Source: Chlamydoabsidia padenii (Eukaryota > Mucoromycota > Mucoromycetes > Mucorales > Cunninghamellaceae). Taken from it: a stretch of 64,000 nucleotides of DNA. Shown here piece after piece: positions 1 to 12,438 of this stretch. Numbering within the stretch: position 1 is the first letter of the stretch; every line of letters starts with the position of its first letter. Position numbers and translations under genes: made by a program. Below the pieces are notes generated by a model that did not search any database, was not told the DNA's origin, and saw only the letters and a list, made by a program, of their open reading frames with translations. Location of the stretch: positions 248,001 through 312,000 of the forward strand of contig JAIWND010000021.1 in NCBI GenBank assembly GCA_025330725.1, written 5' to 3'.

Positions 1-72
1 CACAGGTAATTAAACCGGAATGTAAAAAGTTGACCGAGTATACTAAACTATCTTTTTTTATATAATTACTAG

Positions 73-1997
73 GGTGTCCAAAACTTGTACGATCGTATGG
101 AACGTATGCAAAGGATGGGGCCTGAATTCATTGATGTTACCTGGGGTGCTGGAGGAACTTCTGCTGATCTGACTACTGAAATCGTCTCGACTGCTCAATC
201 GGTCTATGGTCTGGAAACCATGATGCACTTGACGTGTACTAATATGGGGGTGGACAAGATAGACAATGCACTCAAGGTAGGGAGAAAATAAATGTAGGAA
301 CTGGGGAGGGTTTTAAAAAAATTAACACCATGGTATCTTTTCAAACACTCTAGGCGGCTAAAGAATGTGGTTGTCAAAACATCTTGGCACTACGAGGCGA
401 CCCACCCAAAGGACAAAGCAACTGGGAATCATGCGACAATGGATTCGAACATGCGGTGGATCTTGTGAAATACATTCGCAAACAATACGGTGATTACTTT
501 TGTATTGGTGTCGCTGGTCACCCTGAAGGTCACTCTGATTGTCCTAGCAAAGAACAAGATCTATTACATCTAAAGGAAAAAGTGGATGCCGGTGCTGATC
601 TCATTGTCACTCAACTCTTCTTTGATGTCGATGCCTTTTTGGACTTTGTCAAACGAGCACGTGCGATTGGTATCACTTGTCCTATCCTTCCTGGTGTGTT
701 CCCCATCCAGAACTATAGTGGTCTGAAACGTGTCATCTCATTTAGCAACAACTTTGTGCCGCAAAAGATTTGGGACGACTTGGAACCATTAAAGGAAGAC
801 GATGCTGCGGTCAAGGAATACGGTATCAACCTCACCATCGACTTTATTCGCAAATTCCAACAAGCAGGGATCAAGGGCTTCCATATTTATACCTTCAACT
901 TGGAAAGATCTGCTCGATTGATTCTAGAACGACTCGAATTGGTGGCTCCTTTGGAAGCGATTAAACCTTTACCCTGGCATCCTGTAAGTAATAATAATAA
1001 TAATAATAGAGGGAAAGAATCACTGTCAACTCATCTCCCCCTTTTGTTGTAGGCATTGACTCAAAAACGCGCCAAGGAAAATGTACGACCGATCTTTTGG
1101 AAAAACCGCACCAAGAGTTATATTCAACGCACTGAATTCTGGGATGAATTCCCTAATGGACGATGGGGTGATTCTCGATCTCCAGCATTTGGTGAATTGG
1201 ATGGATGGGGTGTCTCTTTAAAGTACTCGACTGAACAGTGCCAAGACATGTGGGGTCAGCCTGAAACGGTGGATGATATCTCTATGGTGTTTGCCAAATA
1301 CTGTAAAGGGAAAATTGCCGGTATTCCTTGGAGTGCTCAACCTTTAGAGGCGGAAACTGAAACTATTCGACAACGTCTGGCTGGTATCAATTTACTGGGT
1401 TATCTCTCTATCAATTCTCAACCTGCTGTCAATGGCGTCAAGAGCTCACATCCTACTTATGGTTGGGGTCCTAAAAATGGCTATGTTTATCAAAAGGCTT
1501 ACTTGGAATTCTTTGTGTCGCCTCAACGATTGGATGATTTGATCAGCAAAATCGGCAAGGATCCTAATGTTACTTATTATGCAGTTAACAAACAGGTAAA
1601 TAAAAAGAAAGAAAAAAGAGGATGGACATGCTTAGTGGACTAATCTGATTTAATTCATTTGTAGGGTGATCTACGAGCAAATACACAAAGTGATCATCCA
1701 AACGCAGTAACATGGGGTGTCTTCCCAGGCAAAGAAGTGGTCCAACCAACTATTGTGGAATCAACAGCGTTCATGGCCTGGAAAGACGAAGCATTTGAAC
1801 TATGGAATGAATGGGCGCGTATCTATGATCGTAAAACCAAGTCTGCTGAACTGATTCTGGATATTGCCAATAATTGGTACTTGATCAACATTGTCCATAA
1901 TGACTTCCAGGATGAAGGTGGTATCTGGCGCTTATTTGATTTGGAAATCGATGGAGAAATATCTAGAAAGATTAGACAAAAGGATGGTGATTATTAG
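73..1997 (+). CDS. MET13: Methylenetetrahydrofolate reductase, 5' end cut off by window
   Basis: This enzyme reduces 5,10-methylene-tetrahydrofolate to 5-methyl-tetrahydrofolate for methionine synthesis in the cytosol. Visible exons are 73-276, 354-983, 1053-1595 and 1665-1997, all joined in phase 0, giving 569 residues. The first exon starts at an acceptor (ag at 71-72), so the true N-terminus lies before the window. The N-terminal catalytic barrel is recognisable from [43 protein letters not shown] and [11 protein letters not shown]. The C-terminal regulatory domain shows [20 protein letters not shown] and [23 protein letters not shown] sequence. The visible length nearly equals a whole fungal Met12/Met13, so only a short N-terminal piece is missing. 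I cannot decide between the MET12 and MET13 paralogues from sequence alone. A poly(A)-signal-like aaataaaa follows the stop. Confidence 0.95.
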
Positions 1998-2168
1998 AAT
2001 GTAGTTGATTTATAATTGATTTATGTTTAAATAAAATTGATACCGTGGGGACACTGTTTATATGTAAATAAAACAAGATCATCATTAAAAAAGACATGGT
2101 TTATTTATTGGTAGTAGATAATAAAAAAAGTATATAATAAAGGTCCTATACTAAAAGACAATCTATAT

Positions 2169-2744
2169 CTAGCATTTGGGGAAGGTGGCATTATTCACCT
2201 CTACATTTAAAGGAATGACAATAGGTTGTTGTTGTTGATCGATTTGTTCTGGAGCATCTGATTCACCATAAACAGGAGTAAACACCAATCTGAAATCATA
2301 ATTTGATGGATTATAGCGAGAGAAGAAGTGACAGTTGGGTACGTTCCAACTACTAGTGTATTGTATGTTGAGGTAGCCAGCTGGATAACTACGTGTGACC
2401 ATACCACTGATCGCTGAAAAGGACAAGGGGTTGGTTTCCGTGCCTTTTGCTAACCATTGGAATTGAGCATTCATAGACGAAGGATAGGTGGCATTGACTG
2501 GTGGTGGTGATACTAGTATGTGGACAGAAATAAGTTGTTAACTGTATACTACATTTATCATTTTTGGTATACATATTTTCTTACAGGTTTGCACACCAAC
2601 AACAGTATAAAAGATACCCAGTGTGGTTTTGCTGGTGATAGTTTGTCCTTGGATAGGAGTATCGATCTTGATCAGGTCTTGACCATGGCAAGAGAGTGCA
2701 AGGATCAATAAAAGTAAAGTATATAACGATGGAAGGTGTGACAT
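2169..2744 (-). CDS. Small secreted protein, possibly KRE9/Ser-Thr-rich fold
   Basis: Two exons (2585-2744 and 2169-2512) flank a 72-nt intron (2513-2584) with GTAAGA...CTAG ends; the phase agrees and gives 167 residues. The protein begins with a clear signal peptide (MSHLPSLYTLLLLILALSCHG), so it should enter the secretory pathway. The mature part starts DLIKIDTPIQGQTITS, a beta-strand-rich opening of the kind seen in fungal KRE9/Ser-Thr-rich cell-wall proteins; that resemblance is from memory and weak. Two cysteines remain in the mature chain (NCHFF and the C-terminal residue). There is no GPI-type hydrophobic tail, so it is probably soluble or wall-associated. The terminal exon is convergent with the reductase gene, with 171 bp between the two stops. 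Function unknown. Confidence 0.7.
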
Positions 2745-3266
2745 TGTTTTAACACAAAAAAGAAAAAAAGAAAAAGAAAAAGAAAGGTGTGGGCAAAAAG
2801 GCAGTTTTAACAGGGCGGTTAAAAATCATGGTGTAACATCGACGGGGTTTATTTTTAGCAACAGAAGATGTGATAATAGAAAATGAAGATAACCATAAAT
2901 TGACACACCAAAGTAAGCGAATACTGCCTTGAACGAAGTAGCATGTTTAAAAAAAGAGAATACTTGGATTTCATAAAATCTCCTCCTCCTCAAAAATCAT
3001 GCGATAAGAGTTCCTTGTCGTTCTCTTCTGAAGTGGCCTATCTTCAATTTTAAATCCCGCCTTTTGATTTTTCCTGAAAAAGTCGACGATCTTTGCGCTC
3101 AACAGACCTCAACATTTCAACCTCACTATTCAAGAAAGGAAATCCGAACATAAAAATGAAAAAAACGAGAGGGTCGAACCATGTCTATTATCGCCCCATT
3201 CTCGTTTTGGGGTTTACTATCGTCACTTGGTTTTTTGATTTTATCTCCCGCTCGTGCATTATTTCT

Positions 3267-3321
<55 letters not shown>

Positions 3322-3363
3322 ACTACATTTCTACAATAACAACAACAACAACAATAATAACAT
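2745..3363. other. Intergenic region with T47 tract and promoter-type motif
   Basis: No gene is supported here. The stretch upstream of the minus-strand secreted-protein gene is purine-rich at 2757-2787. It holds one copy of the recurrent element (TTTTAAATCCCGCC, 3048-3061) and an uninterrupted run of 47 T at 3272-3318, followed by CAA repeats. Short open frames across the T run are low-complexity artefacts. Confidence 0.6.
3048..3061 (-). promoter_or_regulatory. CDE/CHR-like element (TTTTAAATCCCGCC)
   Basis: Copy of the recurrent 13-bp element described in the findings, in the A/T-CCCG orientation. It lies between the secreted-protein gene (about 300 bp upstream of its start) and pseudogene A. 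Confidence 0.4.
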
Positions 3364-3490
3364 CAGTGGACATTCGAAAATACACTTGTGAGTGTCCCAT
3401 ATAGACCTCTTCCTCCTCCTCCTCCTTCTTCTCTGTCTCAACAATAACCTCAATGGACATTCGAAAATACACTTGCGGATGTCCGCATCA
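3364..3490. repeat. 87-bp direct duplication with hairpin-forming inverted repeat
   Basis: The block that begins ggacattcgaaaatacac appears at 3368 and again at 3455, a period of 87 bp, and both copies run on into C/T-rich sequence. In copy 2, GGACATTCG (3455-3463) and CGGATGTCC (3476-3484) form an inverted repeat with 8 of 9 pairs around a 12-nt loop. Copy 1 has a weaker right arm (TGTCCC). The structure resembles a short terminal inverted repeat or a stem-loop, but no transposase is adjacent. Confidence 0.6.
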
Positions 3491-4913
3491 GATCTCCTCG
3501 TCCTCATTTCACTCTCGTCCTGGCTTCTTCGCCCACTGCCACTCCTGCACCTGCAACAGCTCGCGATTATAACACCTGGACTCAATTCGAGGAAGGGCTG
3601 CTCATCGACCTCATGGCTGACAGGTGGCGGGTCAATCGCGAATGCACCTATCCACAACAAACCAAGAGGCTGACAGAAGCATTCAACAACTCTGATGGAT
3701 TCGATTCACAAAAGCCAATGCCATCAGTGAAGCGTAAATGGGCGGAACACAGTACATAAACATAACCGACCAAATCGAAAATCAAACGGGTATAGGCGGT
3801 GGATCCGGTAATGAACGATGGGTATCACCGCTATGAAGAACGCTCGACTTCCACTGGATCTGATAAATATGCTTACTGTGACTGTAGAAGTATGATATAT
3901 ACATTACCTGGATAATAGACTAATCATCCCTTCCTTTTTTATATAGGAAGTGAAGTCTCGCGCCAAGTCAAGAAAACAAGGGATGTACATCTTGCTCTCT
4001 ATGGAAGACGAAGTAACCAAAACTGAATTCAAATTCATCAAGTCTGTGGCAAATCTGTAAGTCCTTTTAGATAATATATAGGAATAAAATCTCACAATTA
4101 CTTTTTTATATAGAATTGACAAGTTACCGAACGAGTTGATCATGGAAGAAGTGAAGGAACGTGAATTTTATGGAAGGTACCTGAATCCCATACTCTATGG
4201 GTTATTTGATAACCCTGACGAAGGTATCTTTTTTTTAGGGGGTACGTTATCAGGAAGGGTTAATAACGCTTATTACTTACCAAATATAATAGGATGATTA
4301 GTTACGATCAGATCAACTTGGAAAACCGGGAATCGAGTTTGATCTCGAAACGCCGCCCTGACTCTTGCATAACCAGACTCCGTGGCGTACAATGGAAGAA
4401 TACAATCGGTGTGGATGAAGCTGATAATCTGTACGCGATCTGCAAGGATCTTCACCGTCTTGGTGTCCTTAGCAAAAATACTGTGGATTTTGGGAAGGTG
4501 AGGGGAATCCTCACGTATCAAGCCATTGGTAAGTATATTATTTATGAAAGGGGGATGTTTACTATGTGTGTGGTTTAATGTTATTAAATATACTCTTGTT
4601 TTTAATTTTAGGTCGGTCTATCACCTTTTACATGACAACACTACTGAAAAATGGCTTCTATATCATGGTGAAACTGGCCCACTTGGCTGTGCCTGAATGT
4701 TTGGAGGATATGCCCCGATACCTAATGGATTTTGACAAGCTGTCTTTGGTATTAAATGGATTTGACAAGTGGTGCCAGTCTTTGGACCCTGATGAAGCCG
4801 AACAACAACAACAACGCCCTCACCCGACCATGTCAACTCCTACGTTTTGCCGTATCATCTCCTCCACCACTTCCAGAGCTCGTGACTCTGTTATGAAAGC
4901 ATACTACAACTAG
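3454..4913 (+). pseudogene. Decayed member (copy A) of a multicopy Mucorales-type protein family
   Basis: Segments of coding quality run along the plus strand. At 3454-3761 a frame contains a Myb/SANT- or MADF-like helix (WTQFEEGLLIDLMADRW) but ends in TAA. Exons 3947-4056 and 4114-4223 join in phase and encode KEREFYGRYLNPILYGLFDN. Exons 4293-4528 and 4612-4913 encode RRPDSCITRLRGVQW and then GRSITFYMTTLLKNGFYIMV, finishing with the stop at 4913. The join across 4224-4292 is out of frame: the downstream frame would need a different phase and reads GGA TGA as written. Together with the isolated Myb-like exon this makes a broken gene the simplest reading. The block order matches copy B at 6308-7540. 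From memory, this pattern belongs to an uncharacterised multicopy family in Mucorales. A functional gene with unusual splicing is the alternative. Confidence 0.55.
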
Positions 4914-5051
4914 CTTTTATCATGTCCCATTTATTTTACTTCGTTATACTTTGATTCATTTGTTTAATAAATACATGGACATACACTTTTTACTCTTTAT
5001 TCTTTATATCTATCAGTGCATGATTGATTGATTGATTTTTTAGGCTGTTGT
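4914..5051. other. 3' flank of copy A
   Basis: AT-rich flank with an aataaat poly(A)-type signal near 4967 and no coding signal. It leads directly into the tandem array. Confidence 0.5.
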
Positions 5052-5194
5052 CTTTACAGAATCGCCATTATCACAAGCTCCTTGTACGGAGCAATATCGC
5101 CTCAAGATCGTTTTAACCTGACTTTTGTAAAATAAATAAATAAATAAAAAAAAAGGTTACAGAATGAAAAATTGACACACAAGACAAAACTTGA

Positions 5195-5206
5195 TTCAAA
5201 ACCCGC
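5195..5206 (-). promoter_or_regulatory. CDE/CHR-like element in array unit 1
   Basis: TTCAAAACCCGC, a variant of the recurrent element, present once in this tandem unit. Confidence 0.35.
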
Positions 5207-5431
5207 TTACCCTCGCCTTGAATCTTGAGAAAGCTCTACTGTCTTAATGGACAAGTGGTGCTAATGACAAAAGTGACCATGAGCATTCCTTAGCCTATTT
5301 CCAACAAACTTTACATAATTGCCAATATACCAAGTCCACTGTATGGAGTGATATAGCCTCAAGATCGTTTTAACCCGACTTTTGTGAAAAAAAGTTGCAG
5401 AATAAAAATTGACACACAAGAAAAAACTTGA

Positions 5432-5443
5432 TTCAAAACCCGC
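5432..5443 (-). promoter_or_regulatory. CDE/CHR-like element in array unit 2
   Basis: TTCAAAACCCGC at the equivalent position of the second unit. Confidence 0.35.
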
Positions 5444-5667
5444 TTACTCTCGCCTTGAATCTTGGGAGAACTTTACTGCCTTAATGAACAAGTGATGCTA
5501 ATGACAAAAGTGACCATGTGCACTCTTTAGCCTATTTCCAACAAAGTTTACATAATGACCATTGTATCAAGTCCACTGTATGGAGCAATACAGCCTTAAG
5601 ATTGTTTTAGCCTGACTTTTGTAAAAAAAAGTTGCAGAATGAAAATTGACACACAAGATAAAACTTA

Positions 5668-5680
5668 TTTCAAAACCCGC
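5668..5680 (-). promoter_or_regulatory. CDE/CHR-like element in array unit 3
   Basis: TTTCAAAACCCGC at the equivalent position of the third unit. Confidence 0.35.
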
Positions 5681-5880
5681 TTACTCTCGCCTTGAAACTT
5701 AAGAGAGCTCTACTGCCTTAATGGACAAGTGATGCTAATGACAAAAGTGACCATGAGCATTCCTTAGCCTATTTCCAACAAACTTTACATAATGGTCATT
5801 GTACCAAGTTCTCTGTGTGGAGCAATATAGTCTCAAGATTGGTTTAACCGGACTTTTGTAAGAAAAAGGATGTGGAATGA

Positions 5881-6307
5881 GATTTGTGTTTTGAGAGAGG
5901 GTGGGGGAGTGCATGGCGATTTGACGGTACTCATTTTCTAGCCTGACTGGGTTTCAAATTACATGATTTCAGGGGGAAAGGTTCGTATGACCACAGGTTT
6001 CATCGTTGTTATTCCTCTCCTTTTTATCGACTAGAACGGATTGTCTATTAAAGATTTGCCTTCTTTGTCCTCTTTTCTTTTATTCTTTACTATTCTCTTC
6101 ATATTATAATGACTGATACTCTTTTGTTCTTTGAATTATACTCTTTGTTCGGCTCTACCTTGGTTGGTGACATATCCATTTTTTTCAAATCCCGTAATCT
6201 TTATGCGAAATCCCGAGTAAATCCTGATTTTTTTTCTCTTTTTCCGCTTTTTTCTCTATCCCACTTCACCTTTTGATCTATAATTCAAAAACTACTTATT
6301 ATATATC
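5881..6307. promoter_or_regulatory. Promoter region of copy B with two CCCG elements
   Basis: Pyrimidine-rich upstream region of the copy B start codon (6308). It contains TTCAAATCCCG at 6184-6194 and GAAATCCCG at 6207-6215, that is 93-124 bp upstream of the ATG, the same placement as in intact genes of the window. No other gene is visible. Confidence 0.5.
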
Positions 6308-7540
6308 ATGTCAAAAGGAACTGTTATCGATGAAAACAACGTGGAGGAATATCTACAATACTATAAGATTGATTTGGAATGGGCGAAAAATAAGCAACAA
6401 CTGCCTAGCTCATCGAGCTTGAAGGACGCTTTTGCTGCGTCAAGGGTAGGTCCATTTATTGAAAAAAAAAAAAAAAAAAAAAAAAATCAGCGCTCGTTTT
6501 ACATCTTACTAACTTGACTCCATCTTTTCATCCTCTAGAATTTATCTGGCTCAGACATCAGATTGGTGCTCAAAAACATCAATGAATCGAAAAACACCTT
6601 CACCATCAACAAATACATCGATTACAGCAAAAATATAATCGCTAGTATAATACAATGTACATCTTTATCTTAGTCATCGTCACAACGTCAGCAGCAAAAA
6701 GGACATCAACAGCAAGAACAATTGCACCAAGAACAACAACACCAAGAGACGCGATGGTGGGTGGAACGATGGAAATGGAACTTCTAAACCGCTACATTGA
6801 CCCTTCCCTTCAACCTCTGTTTGATGACTTTGACAACGATACGATGTTTCGATGGTAACGTTATATATTGGGATAGAGATATTATTCTCACGCTTTCTTT
6901 ATTATTGACATGATAGGACAAGTACCACCAATACCGAAGCCGTGAAGAAGCTAGATCTATGGACCAGTAAACGAAGACCAGGCACCTAAATTAGTGCGAT
7001 GAACGGCGTCCACTTTGCGCAAACACTTGGATTCGGGGAAGTGAAATGTGAATCTCAAGCACCAAACAATCATGTCATCTCAAAGACTTGATTCGCTTAA
7101 AGGGAATTCAGCAAAAACAGTATTGATATCCATAATCTTTAAGACGTTTTATTGTTTTAAATCATTGGTAATTGAACTGCCAGTAAGGGGTATTTATATT
7201 GATTCTAACCGACATTTTTTTTTTATTTGATGATTTAGGCAAACAAGTTACCTTTTATGCTACAAAGTTAATGCACGGTGGTCTATATGCAATGATGGAA
7301 ATCGCATTTATTGAAATCCCTGTGTCTCTTTACAAACTGATCGCCTATATCGTCTACCTCAGTGATTTCCTCGATGTGCTCCATGTGCTTTACGATCAAT
7401 GCGTACCTGAAACTGAACAAGGGGAAACACGTCTCATGCAATCAAGAAAACAGGCAACACTTCGAACCACAGAGATGAATTGGCTGTTGAACTCGACAGG
7501 GGATAGGAAACGACGATGTATGACGACTTACTATACCTGA
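6308..7540 (+). pseudogene. Decayed member (copy B) of the same multicopy family
   Basis: Exon 1 (6308 to about 6446) begins MSKGTVIDENNVEEYLQYYK. The following blocks are in family order but in shifting frames: NLSGSDIRLVLKNINESKN, then QETRWWVERWKW, ELLNRYIDPSLQPLFDDF, FRWTSTTNTEA, and after an intron at about 7169-7239 GKQVTFYATKLMHGGLYAMM to the stop at 7540. Lesions I can see are an in-frame TAG at 6671-6673, a frame change near 6785, TAA at 6987-6989 right after a RRPG block, a frame change near 7085, and TAA at 7140-7142 and 7158-7160. The C-terminal block aligns with copy A (GRSITFYMTTLLKNGFYIMV versus GKQVTFYATKLMHGGLYAMM). The gene is therefore a relic although its 5' end and promoter look intact. 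A short N-terminal protein could still be made. Confidence 0.75.
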
Positions 7541-7858
7541 ACAATTATTCCCCATCCCACCCCCTTTTTTTTACATGATCTGATTCCCCCATATGTTTTA
7601 TTTGATTCTGTCCCTTCCCTTACCTATATTTAGTATTATCCTTGCCAATAAAATCTGTTGTTTATACTTTTACTATCGTCGAACTTGATTTCATGCTGGT
7701 TTGAAATTTAGGATGGGTTATCTGATGCTGATTTAAGCAAATTATTTTAAAACGCCGGTTTTGGCGGGCGTATAAATTGCAAGTCGGCTCGGTTGTTATT
7801 TGATCCTTTTTCTTCCCTTGTCTTTTTTTTTTTATTAATTCGACAACAACAACATTCA
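7541..7858. promoter_or_regulatory. LETM1 promoter with CDE/CHR-like and E2F-like sites
   Basis: Upstream of the LETM1 start (7859). TTTTAAAACGCCGG lies at 7745-7758, 101 bp upstream, and is followed immediately by TTTTGGCGGGCG (7759-7770), a good match to the textbook E2F site TTTSSCGC. A poly(A)-signal-like aataaaa near 7647 probably ends copy B transcription. Confidence 0.5.
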
Positions 7859-10006
<2,148 letters not shown>

Positions 10007-10767
10007 TAGATTCCCTCCACACTTTTTTTATATCATAGTAACTATAGATCCCCTCACACACATATTAAATAAAGAGTGTCTCGATTTGGCAACCTCCATT
10101 TTGATTTTTACACCTCGACTTTATTTTTATTCTTCTTTGCATCCCACATTATCATCAACCATAGATACAGTGTTAAACAAGATAAAGACGAAGATAAAAA
10201 ACAGTATACGCCGCAATTTGTTCATCCTTCGTCTGTAGGTCCTCATCCAAGGTACGATCAGTGCGGAATTCTACCCCTTTTTACAGGTCGATGTATCCGG
10301 ATCTCCTACGGCTTTCTCGGTGATGAAACCAAATCTTCTAATAGGACAAAAAAAAAACGACACAAGGATTAAATGCGACAATATATCAACAAATTATATT
10401 ATATAGACATTACAAATCTAGTTGACTACATATTCCCCATCCTCCCTTTATTTATATTAATCTACAATCTTATATTAAAGAATCAAGAGATAATATAATC
10501 TCTCTTTTTTAACAATGATTCACATAGTCGAACGCCATTTACTTTGATATGTAGCGAGTCTTGATTCATGCATTTTCGTGCCATCTCACACGATTTTCAC
10601 TGTATTCAAATCCCGATCCGAAAAAAGCAAACTGGCTTCATTATTCCCCCACACACACATCAAGTAGATACACTATATCACATCACAACAACAGTTTTTT
10701 ATTATATATAATATATACGACCATTTACAAAGTATGATATCAACAGTTTATTATTATTACATATCAT
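10007..10767. other. Intergenic region between convergent LETM1 and ZNG1 genes
   Basis: AT-rich with several aataaa/attaaa-like signals (about 10063, 10476). One copy of the recurrent element, TTCAAATCCCGA, lies at 10605-10616 and is not near any start codon. A 98-codon frame at 10076-10372 is not convincing. Confidence 0.5.
10605..10616 (-). promoter_or_regulatory. CDE/CHR-like element (TTCAAATCCCGA)
   Basis: Copy of the recurrent element in a convergent intergenic region, away from any start I can see. Confidence 0.35.
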
Positions 10768-11553
10768 CTAGACTAAACACTTTTTAAAACTATCGATTAT
10801 AATATCCCTATCCAAGTCCTTCCCAATAAAGACCAATCGATTGTTTCTACATTCACCATCATTCCAAGGCCTATCCTGCTGTCCGTCAAAGAGCTATTCA
10901 CAAAACAAGAAGAGTAAGATTTTTTTTTCCCCAGATCCCACCTACTTACCATATGTACACCTTGAAAGATAAATCTGTCATTTTCACCATGGACATTAAG
11001 TATACCTTTCATACGATAAATTTTGGGACCCATGGAAGCCAAGATGGATTGAATCCACCTATTCAACCGATCAAAATCTAATTCCCCATCGATATCAATC
11101 CCCACCGACATGAAGCCATGTGCTACTGTTTCATCCACCTGGTCCAAACGTGTCAAATCAAACCCTCCCAGACCGAGAATACGATCGAGTGAGATCATAC
11201 CATAACGAGTAGGATAAATCGGTACGTTACTGTTGATAGTGCGGATATGATCAATGAGATCTTGTGGTGAGTCGACAAGATCAATCTTGTTGAGTAGAAT
11301 CACATCGGCAAAAGCAATTTGTTGATAGGTTTCTTGTTGTTGCAGGTGAGGTGCATCGACCATGGTGACGACGGCATCGACTTGGTAGTGGGCTTGGAGA
11401 ATATCGTCGGTGAGAATGGTTTGGATAACAGGTCCGGGATTGGCAAGACCAGTTGTTTCAATTAATACCCAATCAAAGGCACCTTGTCTTGTTGTAATGA
11501 GTTGGTGGAGAATCCTTGATAGATCGCCCCTGACTGTGCAACAGAGACTTGAT

Positions 11554-11603
<50 letters not shown>

Positions 11604-11879
11604 TAAGTGGACATTGCTTGTGTGTGTTTTGATACATACCATCCATTTTGTGTCTCAAAGATTTCTTGACCGGCATCTAAAACAAGGCCACCGTCCACAG
11701 CAACTTCACCATATTCGTTTTCAATGACAGCAATTCGTTTGCCATGTTGTGATTTCAAGATATAGTTTAATAACGTTGTCTATTCATAAAGAAAGTCAGC
11801 TAGTTTGTCACCAAAAGTTCAAAATACTTACTTTTCCACTTCCAAGGAAGCCGGTGAGAATAGTGACAGGTATAGACAT
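10768..11879 (-). CDS. ZNG1: ZNG1/COBW-type zinc chaperone GTPase
   Basis: This family of G3E GTPases delivers zinc to client metalloproteins such as methionine aminopeptidase. Exons are 11832-11879, 11640-11779, 10950-11547 and 10768-10893, giving 303 residues. The P-loop GFLGSGKTT is cut by intron 1 after the lysine. The metal-binding CxCC motif (C63-L-C65-C66, followed by TVRGDL) is cut inside its first cysteine codon by intron 2. That intron contains 44 A on the plus strand (T on the coding strand). Other family marks are VIENEYGEVAVD, ETTGLANPGP, LLNKIDLVD and the CobW C-terminal GVHMLFDG. The C-terminal domain ends with the stop at 10768. An element GGCGGGATTTAAA lies 105 bp upstream of the ATG. 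Confidence 0.92.
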
Positions 11880-12438
11880 GAGTAAAGATTAAAAAAAAAG
11901 GGGGATGAGGGACAAGAAGAGAAAAGAAGTAAAAAAAAATGCTCCGTGTTTCAACTCCGATTTTCCGGGATGTCCCCCGATATGGCGGGATTTAAACGTT
12001 GCCCTCAAGGTGATGCATACTGTGATAGATGGGACAAGGTCATATGTCATTATCTGGTCAGGCACAATTATACTGCTTACTTATCAGGCTTTATAAATGG
12101 TTTTTTTTATCTTTATTTCTACATGTATATCAAGTCTAATTTACTGTTATTATCTATTTAATAAAGTGGAGGGGATAAAACCAGTCGATGAGATAAAAGC
12201 TATAACTAGGGTGGGAGGGGAGAGTGTTGTTATGCCAATAGTTTCCATTCTTTTGAAAAAAAAAAAAAAAGTACAATCTAAAGATTTCTTTATACGAACC
12301 AGGATGTCCATTCATCTTTACGGGATTAGGTTTGCTTGATCTAATAGTAAGAAGGAAGAAAAGGAGATTAATAAGATCCTTTTTACATATTATATCCAGT
12401 TTCATACACACACACATATATATAGCCCCATGTTAAAC
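11880..12438. promoter_or_regulatory. ZNG1 promoter and flanking non-coding DNA
   Basis: Contains GGCGGGATTTAAA at 11984-11996, 105 bp upstream of the ZNG1 start, in a GC-richer island (11955-12005). The remainder to 12438 is AT-rich with an A14 run near 12256 and an ATAT microsatellite at 12415-12423. I see no gene in it. Confidence 0.5.

Larger units (their letters stand above)
5052..5880. repeat. Tandem array of 237-257-bp units, about 3.4 copies
   Basis: The phrase cctcaagatcgttttaacc and its variants recurs with the CTCAAG/CTTAAG point at 5101, 5358, 5595 and 5832, giving spacings of 257, 237 and 237 bp. Each full unit carries attgacacacaag, then ttcaaaacccgcttac, ctcgccttga, gctaatgacaaaagtgacc and gcctatttccaacaaa in the same order. 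The first unit is longer because of an inserted taaataaataaa tract. Copies differ by scattered substitutions, so the array is not brand new. No open frame spans it. It lies between the two broken paralogues. Confidence 0.85.

Noticed and set aside
3093..3404. Frame across the T47 tract (poly-Phe/poly-Lys)
   Set aside because: Homopolymer translation; no domain and no splice context.
10076..10372. 98-codon frame between LETM1 and ZNG1
   Set aside because: Unstructured composition, no similarity recognised, located in a convergent 3' region.
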